From Holdemanella sp. (GTDB lineage Bacteria; Bacillota_I; Bacilli_A; Erysipelotrichales; Erysipelotrichaceae): a stretch of DNA of 5,263 bases. Each line of letters opens with the position of its first letter. The stretch's first letter is position 1. Where the stretch lies: assembly GCA_021442845.1 (NCBI GenBank), contig JABUSD010000325.1:1-5263 (forward strand), read 5' to 3'. The notes beneath the pieces are model-generated. The model was not told the DNA's origin. It did not search any database and saw nothing but the letters and a program-made list of their open reading frames with translations. This document shows positions 1-5,263 of the stretch, in pieces. Both the position numbers and the translations under genes were made by a program.

Positions 1-2
1 AT

Positions 3-23
3 CCTTCATTCATAAATGAAAGG
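3..23 (+). promoter_or_regulatory. Possible 5' leader hairpin next to the toxin ribosome-binding site
   Basis: TTCATT (5-10) and AATGAA (15-20) form a six-pair stem with a four-base loop. CC (3-4) can extend it to GG (22-23) across a bulged A21, reaching into the AGGAGG. Type I toxin messages are often kept silent by 5' structures that hide the ribosome-binding site, so this may be such an element. It is AT-rich, only the last two pairs touch the Shine-Dalgarno, and the leader continues beyond the window, so the full fold cannot be judged. Confidence 0.35.
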
Positions 24-26
24 AGG
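21..26 (+). promoter_or_regulatory. Ribosome-binding site of the small toxin
   Basis: A perfect AGGAGG sits 9 nt before the ATG at 36 and selects that start over the in-frame ATGs at 27 and 30. Its first bases can pair with CC at 3-4 in the upstream hairpin (TTCATT 5-10 with AATGAA 15-20), so access to the site may be partly controlled by RNA folding. Confidence 0.75.
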
Positions 27-35
27 ATGATGCTT

Positions 36-128
36 ATGGATATGCTTGATTTTATCGCAGTATTCACTTTAATACTGGCATGTATAGATCTTGGCTACAA
101 TATAGGCAAAGATAGAAATGAAAAATAA
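36..128 (+). CDS. Small holin-like membrane toxin of a putative type I toxin-antitoxin locus (30 aa)
   Basis: This short ORF encodes a 30-residue peptide beginning MDMLDFIAVF. It has one hydrophobic span (about residues 6-23), interrupted by Asp18, followed by a charged tail KDRNEK. That layout, a short N-terminus, one membrane helix and a charged C-terminus, matches the putative holin-like or TxpA/BsrG-type toxins of Bacillota, which insert into the cell's own membrane. The ATG at 36 lies 9 nt after AGGAGG (21-26). In-frame ATGs at 27 and 30 sit against the Shine-Dalgarno and are unlikely starts. An intrinsic terminator follows on the same strand, and a convergent - strand promoter and terminator frame an antisense RNA over its 3' end, which is the classic type I layout. 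Its own promoter must lie left of the window. The small size rules out a confident family call from the peptide alone; the surrounding RNA architecture is the stronger evidence. Confidence 0.72.
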   Translation: MDMLDFIAVFTLILACIDLGYNIGKDRNEK

Positions 129-160
129 TCGCCTTCCCTCTAAATCCGATGGCGATTATT
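121..160 (-). terminator. Intrinsic terminator of the antisense RNA, overlapping the toxin stop codon
   Basis: AATAATCGCC (124-133) and GGCGATTATT (151-160) are perfect inverted repeats of ten bases with a 17-base loop. On the - strand the stem is followed by UUU from bases 121-123, and the A-T rich end of the stem adds more U residues. On the + strand the stem is followed by AATCAAAA, so it does not look like a terminator there. The toxin stop codon TAA (126-128) is inside the left arm. It may also stop read-through from the ABC operon. Confidence 0.7.
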
Positions 161-204
161 AATCAAAATCTAACTTAGGGCTAATCGTCTACGAGCAGTC
201 CTCT

Positions 205-236
205 AAGAGTACTTGTTTGCACCAAGTGCTCTTTTT
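205..236 (+). terminator. Intrinsic terminator of the toxin message
   Basis: AAGAGTACTTG (205-215) pairs with CAAGTGCTCTT (223-233) over 11 positions with one T-G wobble, around the loop TTTGCAC. On the + strand the stem runs straight into a T tract (232-236). This is a good Rho-independent terminator about 80 nt after the toxin stop codon. In the - direction the stem is followed by TTAGAGG, which is not U-rich, so it is probably one-directional. Confidence 0.8.
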
Positions 237-245
237 GTTAACTCA

Positions 246-273
246 ATTATACAACACATTTAACAATTGTGAA
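246..273 (-). promoter_or_regulatory. Promoter of the antisense RNA (antitoxin)
   Basis: Read on the - strand, TTCACA (268-273, five of six matches to TTGACA) is followed after 16 bp by a perfect TATAAT (246-251), giving an expected start near base 239. It lies between the ABC transporter stop codon and the toxin terminator and fires towards the toxin gene. No - strand ORF follows it, so its product is most likely an RNA. The near-palindrome TAACAATTGTGA overlaps its -35 and spacer and could be an operator, but this is not strong. Confidence 0.7.
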
Positions 274-286
274 AGGTTGTATTCCT

Positions 287-1945
287 TTATGCAAAGGCCT
301 GGTGTTTATTACAGATTTCCAATGCTTTCTTGCGATGTGTTACAATTAGGCATGTCTTATCTGTGAGTGCCTGTATATGTTCTAATAAACTGGCTTCTGT
401 CTTATCATCCAATGCACTTGTGGCTTCATCAAGTAGTAAGATTGGTGTATCACTTAAAAGAGCTCTTGCCACAGCTATTCTTTGTGCCTGTCCTTCGGAT
501 AATCCCAATCCTTTTTCACCTATGAGCGTATCCAATCCTTTATCTAATGTTGCGACAAATTCATCAATACAGGCTGCTTTTAAAGCTGTCTGTATTTCTT
601 TTTGTGTCGCATCTGGTTTAAACATGCAGATGTTTTCTTTTAATGTTCCTGAGAATAAGGCATTTCCCTGTGGTACATAGCTGATCAGTTTTCTTGTTGT
701 TCGATTTGGATGATAAATCATATCCCCTACAATGTAGTCAATGGATCCTTTTTTTGGTTTATACAATCCCATTAACAACAGGAAGAATGTACTTTTACCA
801 CATCCCGAATGGCCGGTAATCGCAATGATATCGCCTTTTTCTATTGTAAAGGAACAATCTTCAATAACCATTTCTCTATCATAGGCAAAGTCTATATGGT
901 TGATTTTAATTTCCTTTAAATCTTCATACGATATTTTTGTCGATTCTTCTACTTCTTCATCTTCTAATCCTAGTAGTTCATCCAGTCGTTCCGCAGAAGA
1001 AACTGCTCCATACATCTGGGCGACTAATTGTGATAAGTTGGCGATGGGTCCCTGAATCTGTCCTACTAATTGCAATAATGCAGTTAGTGAGCCATAGCTT
1101 AATGTTCCATGATAGATGCCTGTACACCCCCAGATAATGGCATATAACCAGCTAAAGCGAAATACCATATTGATTCCTGAGTTTGCCTTTGTGGAGAAAG
1201 CGCCTCTTTTAATCTCCGATTGGACAAAGGCTTCCTGGCGTTTCCAGATAGTAGCTTTTACCTGATCTTCAATTTCACTGGCTTTGATGATACGTAGATT
1301 CTGCATATTTTCACTAACGGCTGCCAATACCTTATCTTCTTTTTCTCTAGTATCCTTATGTAGAGCCTTCATCTTATTTCCTACCACAATCATCAACAGA
1401 CCGCCTAGAACGCCCAACAAGATGATTGTGAGCACAAATACCTTATCCAGTGTAAACAGCAGGATAACAGCGCCTATAAACTGTGTCATAAGGCATAGTA
1501 AAGATGGAATGATCTGTACGACAGCGGATATGACAGTATTTGTATCATTCAATATCTTTCCGGTAATATCTCCACTATGCATATTGGCTAAATCGCAATA
1601 TTGTTTATGCAAGACTCTTTCGATGACATTGGCTCGCATTTCCTGCCGCATTCTTGATGAAACTTTAATCGAACCATATCGCAATAGATAGTTACATAAT
1701 AACTGGGCTAATATCGTTCCCGTCAACAATACTATGCACATAGGAAACTTGGTTTCCATATGATTGACAGCTGCATCGATGATTAGTTTTGTTGCCACTG
1801 TAAAGACTAATCCTAATATCGCTGCCACCATCTGTCCTAAACTTATAAGTACTAAGCCAGCTCTATATCTCTTTGTCCATTTCCAGATGGATATTAATGA
1901 TGGACTTAGTAACATCTTTTTTACTTTTTTTAACTGTTCTTTCAT
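287..1945 (-). CDS. ABC transporter, fused permease and ATPase (peptide/lipid exporter type)
   Basis: A half-size type IV ABC exporter of 552 residues that would work as a homodimer, or as a heterodimer with a partner not in the window, in the cytoplasmic membrane. The permease part has about six hydrophobic spans (near 30-50, 67-88, 139-164, 168-189, 257-278, 284-311). The ATPase part carries Walker A GHSGCGKST (378-386), the Q-loop glutamine 426, signature LSEGQ (482-486), Walker B ILLLDE (502-507) with catalytic Glu507, D-loop SALD (510-513) and switch His537, so it should be active. It ends only 15 residues after the switch histidine, shorter at the C-terminus than typical 580-600-residue relatives. 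No peptidase C39 domain precedes the permease. It follows the transporter-phosphatase gene by 20 bp. No good Shine-Dalgarno precedes the ATG at 1945, but a promoter-like sequence ends 8 bp upstream. The substrate is unknown; the peptidase-like gene in the operon makes a small peptide a reasonable guess. Confidence 0.93.
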   Translation of the reverse strand: MKEQLKKVKKMLLSPSLISIWKWTKRYRAGLVLISLGQMVAAILGLVFTVATKLIIDAAVNHMETKFPMCIVLLTGTILAQLLCNYLLRYGSIKVSSRMRQEMRANVIERVLHKQYCDLANMHSGDITGKILNDTNTVISAVVQIIPSLLCLMTQFIGAVILLFTLDKVFVLTIILLGVLGGLLMIVVGNKMKALHKDTREKEDKVLAAVSENMQNLRIIKASEIEDQVKATIWKRQEAFVQSEIKRGAFSTKANSGINMVFRFSWLYAIIWGCTGIYHGTLSYGSLTALLQLVGQIQGPIANLSQLVAQMYGAVSSAERLDELLGLEDEEVEESTKISYEDLKEIKINHIDFAYDREMVIEDCSFTIEKGDIIAITGHSGCGKSTFFLLLMGLYKPKKGSIDYIVGDMIYHPNRTTRKLISYVPQGNALFSGTLKENICMFKPDATQKEIQTALKAACIDEFVATLDKGLDTLIGEKGLGLSEGQAQRIAVARALLSDTPILLLDEATSALDDKTEASLLEHIQALTDKTCLIVTHRKKALEICNKHQAFA

Positions 1946-1953
1946 AATTGTTT

Positions 1954-1982
1954 ATAATACTCTGATTATATTCGTTTGACAA
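1954..1982 (-). promoter_or_regulatory. Possible internal promoter giving a near-leaderless ABC transporter message
   Basis: Read on the - strand, TTGTCA (1977-1982, five of six to consensus) and TATTAT (1954-1959, five of six) are separated by exactly 17 bp. The -10 ends 8 nt before the ATG at 1945, which would put the start of transcription one or two bases from the start codon. The ATG has no convincing Shine-Dalgarno (only GAG about 15 nt away), which fits leaderless translation. The -35 overlaps the 3' end of the upstream coding region, and in AT-rich DNA such matches arise by chance, so this is tentative. Confidence 0.4.
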
Positions 1983-4971
1983 CCATCATTGTCATATCAT
2001 CAAATGGTTCTGCTTCTTTGACAAATTCTGTTGTATCTTCAATAATTCCTGCAATTAATGCTTTTGGATCTCTTTCATGATTATTTAGTGAATCTATTAT
2101 TCTTTCAATTCCAAATAGCTCATTGTCTGGATTGGTTGCTTCTGGTACACCATCGGTATAGACATATAGAATATCCCCTTTTTCTAATGTTAGTTCATAT
2201 TCCTTATAACGGATGTCTTCCATTCCACCTATGATAAATCCATGTTTGTCCTTATAGAGTTCGAATGGTCCATCTTTTCTTGCGATGATAGGATATTCAT
2301 GGCCTGCATTGGAACAGATCATCTTTCCACTTACTGTATCCATAATTCCCAGCCATACCGTAACAAACATGCCGGCATCATTCTTTTCACATAATGAATT
2401 ATTGATTTTCATCAATACAGAGGCTGGAGATGGATTGTTTAAGGCCTCATTTTTTATCAATGCCATACTGATCATCATAAATAAGGCAGCTGGTATTCCC
2501 TTACCGGATACATCGGCCATAACCAATCCTACATGGGTATCATCGATTTCAAAGTAATCATAGAAATCCCCGCCAACTTCCTTGGCTGGATGCATAATGG
2601 CATATAGATCGATATCAGGCCTGTCTGGGAAAGCTGGGAATACACTTGGTATCATATGTTTCTGAATCTGGGTTGCCAAAGCTAATTCTGAAGCTATTCT
2701 TTCTTCCCTTGCGGTTACTTCTTTTAAATCAGCAATATGCTTCTGTAACGATTCACTCATCTCATTAAACGATCTTGCCAGATTTCCAATTTCATCATCG
2801 GTATCCACACTTGTTCTAAAATCAAGTTCTCCATTGGAGATCCTTTTGACATCTTCTTCCAATTTAACTAATGGATTGGATATCTTTTTAGTTGCCTTTC
2901 CTAAAAGGATGGTAACCCCTAATAAAATAATAGCCGATAGGATTAAACAGTTCTGTACGATTGTTCGTATTCCTTTTATGATGGTATCGACCATACTATT
3001 TGTATTTGTGTCAATTTTATCCTGTACTTTGGATACAGAATCTATAATCGAAGAAATTGGACTTTCAAAGCATAGAATCCATCCTGTGGATGGTATGGTT
3101 GCATAGGCTATATACTGATCATTATAGGATAATATGCCTTCCTTATTCTTTATGATTTCTTCTTTGATATCCTTTAATGTCTTTTCGGCATTTTCATCAT
3201 TTGTAGAAATGATATTTCCATTTTCATTTATTAATATAGATATATTGGATTCATTTAATATCGCCTTGTTTAAATTTTCAATTAGGATATCCATGGATAC
3301 ACATCCTATAAAATTTCCCTTCTTATCATAGAATGGTGCAAAACAGGATATTGTTAATCCCCTGTTATAAGCATCTTCATATGTATTTGTAAATCTATAT
3401 GGATGATTATTCTTTCCTAATGTATACCATTCGGATTGTCTGAATTCATAATAGGATTCTTTTCCATTGTTGTATTTAGAACTTGAATTCTTATCATAAG
3501 ATATAAACAAACCTGTTTCTGTTCCAATATAAATGGCATAGACATTCTCATTCTGTTGAATAATCGGATCAAATACAGAAATCATATTACTTAATAGATT
3601 GCATTCATTCTGTATGCTTGCATAGCTAATGGATTCATTGGCTAAAATTCTTTGCATGATCCATTTGCCATCATTTTCTTCTTTTGGTACATCTACTACA
3701 TGAGATGTATATTCATTAGGGTTCGCATATAAACTTGATGCATAGTTTGCAGCTAGTTCAATAGAGGAGGCATATTTCTTTAAGATTTCATCGGCTATGA
3801 TTGCCTTATTGGATGTATTCTGAACCTGTTCTTTTTCCATCTCTTCTTTTAAGGCATCCATACTGGATATGGATGCTTCTTTGCCTAATATCTTTGAATT
3901 ATCAACAACAGAGGATTGTATCGTCTGAATGGATAGTAAGCAGATCGATGTGGATAGTATTAAAGTTGCTAATGTGAATAATAAAGTTGAAACAATGATC
4001 TTTCTTGAAATGGATACATACTTTTTCATTGTTCCATCTTTCTGTTTGAATAGCTTTATATCCATTCGATCATAGCCTAATTTAGATAATATTTTATCTT
4101 CTACCATCAATGTTGAAATCAGCAATAAAATACATCCTATCACCTGATAGATTGTAGTAGGTGTATAGGTTGTATGTAATACTTTACATACAAATGGATT
4201 CAATCCTAATGTAATCATGATTTCAGATGAAAAGATTAAAGATGCATTTAGGGTTGGTACATGTTTAATACAGCTGATCTGTACAATTCCATAGATGGCT
4301 CGAATACATACACCGATAAAAATAGCACTGATCCAGAAGGATGTATCAGCTGGGATTGTGAAAGCATTTCCAGTTAGGATGGATTCTATTATCCATCCTA
4401 TCAAGGATAAACATACTGCAAATCCCATCTGGGATAAGGTTAACTGGGTAGAATCTTCATTTTCTCCTAATAGGGATATGCTGACTACATAGGCTGCAAA
4501 AAAGATATCGGCAACGATTAGATACAATACGGATTTAGAGCCAATTAAGGCATTGATATCGCCTCCAAACATCAATAATAAGGCGATAAGAGCAAGTGTA
4601 GCAGCAACGCCTGAAAAGAAGTTTACTCTCTTTTTTAATAGTAATAAGATGGGTGTTACATAGATAAAGTACATGGAGATTATACTGGATATCACCACAT
4701 TATCTAAATCCTTAGATCCTGATAATAAAAAATAGGTAAATCCGATTAATTCAATAGATAATAGAAATCCTTTCTTTATTGTAGATTTAGAGATTCCTTT
4801 TATCTTTTTATAATTGATAACTGTCAGGATTATAAATCCTAATAGATTCGTAACAAATAGAAAGGAGAACTTTGAACTATTTGCTGGTACATTATGTAAG
4901 AATCCATATTGTAAAGCAGATAATATGGTGATAAACCCTAATCCTATCATGGATAGTTTTCGTTTATTCAT
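1966..4971 (-). CDS. EamA/DMT-like transporter fused to a dCache-HAMP sensor with SpoIIE/RsbU-type PP2C phosphatase
   Basis: A 1001-residue fusion protein. Residues 1-290 hold about ten hydrophobic spans in two similar halves (spans near 8-26, 36-52, 67-84, 92-112, 119-135, then 147-168, 182-199, 212-232, 243-262, 274-290), as in the EamA family of drug/metabolite transporters. A basic linker (291-323) leads to a helix (324-346), a large extracytoplasmic region (about 347-671) ending in the dCache hallmark DKKGNFIGCVSMDI (549-562), and a second helix (672-690). Next come a HAMP domain (691-745, Pro700 and DEIG 726-729), the RsbU-like linker ASELALATQIQKHMIPS (760-775 region) and the PP2C domain. 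Its metal-binding acidic motifs are present: GGDFYDYF (Asp802), MADVSGKG (Asp820), YTDG (Asp940) and FDDMT (Asp991/992), so an active serine/threonine phosphatase is expected. Relatives dephosphorylate STAS anti-anti-sigma proteins; no such partner is visible here. Start at 4971 is backed by AAGGAG 8 nt upstream and a TAATG overlap with the preceding gene. Confidence 0.9.
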   Translation of the reverse strand: MNKRKLSMIGLGFITILSALQYGFLHNVPANSSKFSFLFVTNLLGFIILTVINYKKIKGISKSTIKKGFLLSIELIGFTYFLLSGSKDLDNVVISSIISMYFIYVTPILLLLKKRVNFFSGVAATLALIALLLMFGGDINALIGSKSVLYLIVADIFFAAYVVSISLLGENEDSTQLTLSQMGFAVCLSLIGWIIESILTGNAFTIPADTSFWISAIFIGVCIRAIYGIVQISCIKHVPTLNASLIFSSEIMITLGLNPFVCKVLHTTYTPTTIYQVIGCILLLISTLMVEDKILSKLGYDRMDIKLFKQKDGTMKKYVSISRKIIVSTLLFTLATLILSTSICLLSIQTIQSSVVDNSKILGKEASISSMDALKEEMEKEQVQNTSNKAIIADEILKKYASSIELAANYASSLYANPNEYTSHVVDVPKEENDGKWIMQRILANESISYASIQNECNLLSNMISVFDPIIQQNENVYAIYIGTETGLFISYDKNSSSKYNNGKESYYEFRQSEWYTLGKNNHPYRFTNTYEDAYNRGLTISCFAPFYDKKGNFIGCVSMDILIENLNKAILNESNISILINENGNIISTNDENAEKTLKDIKEEIIKNKEGILSYNDQYIAYATIPSTGWILCFESPISSIIDSVSKVQDKIDTNTNSMVDTIIKGIRTIVQNCLILSAIILLGVTILLGKATKKISNPLVKLEEDVKRISNGELDFRTSVDTDDEIGNLARSFNEMSESLQKHIADLKEVTAREERIASELALATQIQKHMIPSVFPAFPDRPDIDLYAIMHPAKEVGGDFYDYFEIDDTHVGLVMADVSGKGIPAALFMMISMALIKNEALNNPSPASVLMKINNSLCEKNDAGMFVTVWLGIMDTVSGKMICSNAGHEYPIIARKDGPFELYKDKHGFIIGGMEDIRYKEYELTLEKGDILYVYTDGVPEATNPDNELFGIERIIDSLNNHERDPKALIAGIIEDTTEFVKEAEPFDDMTMMVVKRI

Positions 4972-5263
4972 TATGTGTTCTCCTTTCTATATACCTTTCT
5001 TTTTATAAAGCTTAATCCTCTACGGATAATAGATTTTCTCCAGAACATGCGTACTGGATAGGAATTAACCCAGATTCTTGAATAGAGTTTATAGAATGGA
5101 TTATCAATCGATAAATCTTTTCCTTTTCTTTTAAAAGATATAGCGACACCTACTATATCTTTATCAGTTATTCCATATTCTTTAGTAATACAGTTATCCC
5201 CTAATATGACATAATCCTTTTCTCTTACTTCAATAATGCGATGTAATACATATCTTGTAGGAG
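4971..5263 (-). CDS. S24/S26 signal-peptidase-like protein, C-terminal part (5' end outside window)
   Basis: The last 96 residues of a gene entering from the right edge; the first complete codon begins at 5261 and the stop TAA occupies 4971-4973. The visible part opens with YVLHRIIEV, then YVILGDNC, then ITDKDIVGVAISF. A His-Arg-Ile strand followed by GDN is the pattern of S26 signal peptidases and their S24/S26 relatives. The His lines up, as I recall the family, with the catalytic His of SipW/Sec11-type enzymes. The catalytic serine would lie outside the window. The bacterial box E (S-x-D-S-R) after GDN is absent and replaced by ITKEYG. The C-terminus is strongly basic (RMFWRKSIIRRGLSFIKRKV). 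The stop overlaps the next ATG by one base (TAATG), so it shares an operon with the transporter-phosphatase. Similar small S24/S26 proteins occur in clostridial peptide clusters with ABC exporters, which guides the inferred role in peptide processing. Confidence 0.68.
   Translation of the reverse strand, partial: PTRYVLHRIIEVREKDYVILGDNCITKEYGITDKDIVGVAISFKRKGKDLSIDNPFYKLYSRIWVNSYPVRMFWRKSIIRRGLSFIKRKVYRKENT
4980..4985 (-). promoter_or_regulatory. Ribosome-binding site of the transporter-phosphatase gene
   Basis: AAGGAG on the - strand, within AGAAAGGAG, lies 8 nt before the ATG at 4971. It sits inside the end of the peptidase-like gene, which fits tight translational coupling between the two, and fixes the fusion's start at the EamA-like N-terminus rather than at an internal methionine. 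Confidence 0.8.

Larger units (their letters stand above)
121..239 (-). ncRNA. Putative antisense antitoxin RNA of the type I system (about 119 nt)
   Basis: The predicted RNA starts near 239, from the TATAAT-bearing promoter, and ends at about 121, where a ten-pair hairpin is followed by U residues. It is fully complementary to the last few toxin bases and to the toxin 3' untranslated region including its terminator stem. The arrangement is the same in principle as the TxpA/RatA and BsrG/SR4 pairs, in which an antisense RNA from the 3' end pairs with the toxin mRNA and promotes its decay or blocks translation. Both ends are predicted from promoter and terminator signals only. Transcription from the upstream ABC operon could also read into this region, because no clear terminator separates them. 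Confidence 0.65.

Noticed and set aside
27..32. Earlier in-frame ATGs (27 and 30) as the toxin start
   Set aside because: They directly abut the AGGAGG with almost no spacing; the ATG at 36 has the normal 9-nt gap.
261..272. TAACAATTGTGA near-palindrome as a repressor operator
   Set aside because: It overlaps the antisense promoter in a suggestive way but is short, AT-rich and single-copy, so chance is a sufficient explanation.
272..288. AAAGG/CCTTT inverted repeat at the ABC transporter stop codon, as a possible operon terminator
   Set aside because: Only five pairs and no T tract on either side, so it is too weak to call a terminator.
330..680. 116-residue open frame on the + strand
   Set aside because: It is antisense to the conserved ATPase motifs (signature and Walker B) of the ABC transporter, whose reading frame clearly explains the sequence.
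1284..1691. 135-residue open frame on the + strand
   Set aside because: It lies entirely opposite the ABC permease region, has no ribosome-binding site of note and its translation has no domain features; it is a shadow of the - strand gene.
3001..4970. Frequent short GGAT/ATCC-containing words across the fusion gene as a repeat family
   Set aside because: They fall in frame as common Asp/Gly/Ile codon combinations, with no regular spacing or shared longer unit.

Overview
The window comes from a low-GC Bacillota. The sampled 60-base lines run from about 23% to 48% GC, and the ribosome-binding sites are of the AGGAGG type. Gene content (a short holin-like toxin, a half-size peptide-type ABC exporter, a dCache/HAMP/PP2C phosphatase) fits a gut member of Erysipelotrichia or Clostridia. 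No marker gene is present, so this placement is an inference.

Bases 1-280 look like a compact type I toxin-antitoxin locus. A 30-residue membrane peptide is encoded on the + strand behind a strong AGGAGG, and its message ends at an intrinsic terminator (205-236). On the - strand a near-consensus promoter (TTCACA, 16 bp, TATAAT at 246-273) would start an antisense RNA of about 119 nt. That RNA covers the whole 3' part of the toxin message and stops at a second hairpin (124-160), whose left arm contains the toxin stop codon.

Bases 287-5263 hold three genes on the - strand, read from the right edge leftwards. They are the C-terminal 96 residues of an S24/S26 signal-peptidase-like protein, a 1001-residue membrane protein joined to it by a TAATG overlap, and a 552-residue ABC transporter (fused permease and ATPase) 20 bp further on. 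The 1001-residue protein is the most unusual item. It is an EamA/DMT-type multi-span transporter-like region followed by a complete sensor phosphatase: membrane helix, extracytoplasmic dCache-like domain, membrane helix, HAMP, linker and SpoIIE/RsbU PP2C domain.

A peptidase-like protein and a peptide-type ABC exporter in one transcription unit suggest maturation and export of a small peptide. The transporter-phosphatase would then couple an external or transported signal to partner-switching regulation. No precursor peptide, anti-sigma factor or STAS antagonist lies in the window, so this joint role is inferred. No CRISPR array, insertion sequence, tRNA or rRNA was seen. The only gene-free stretch of note is 129-286, which holds the toxin terminator and the antisense RNA elements.
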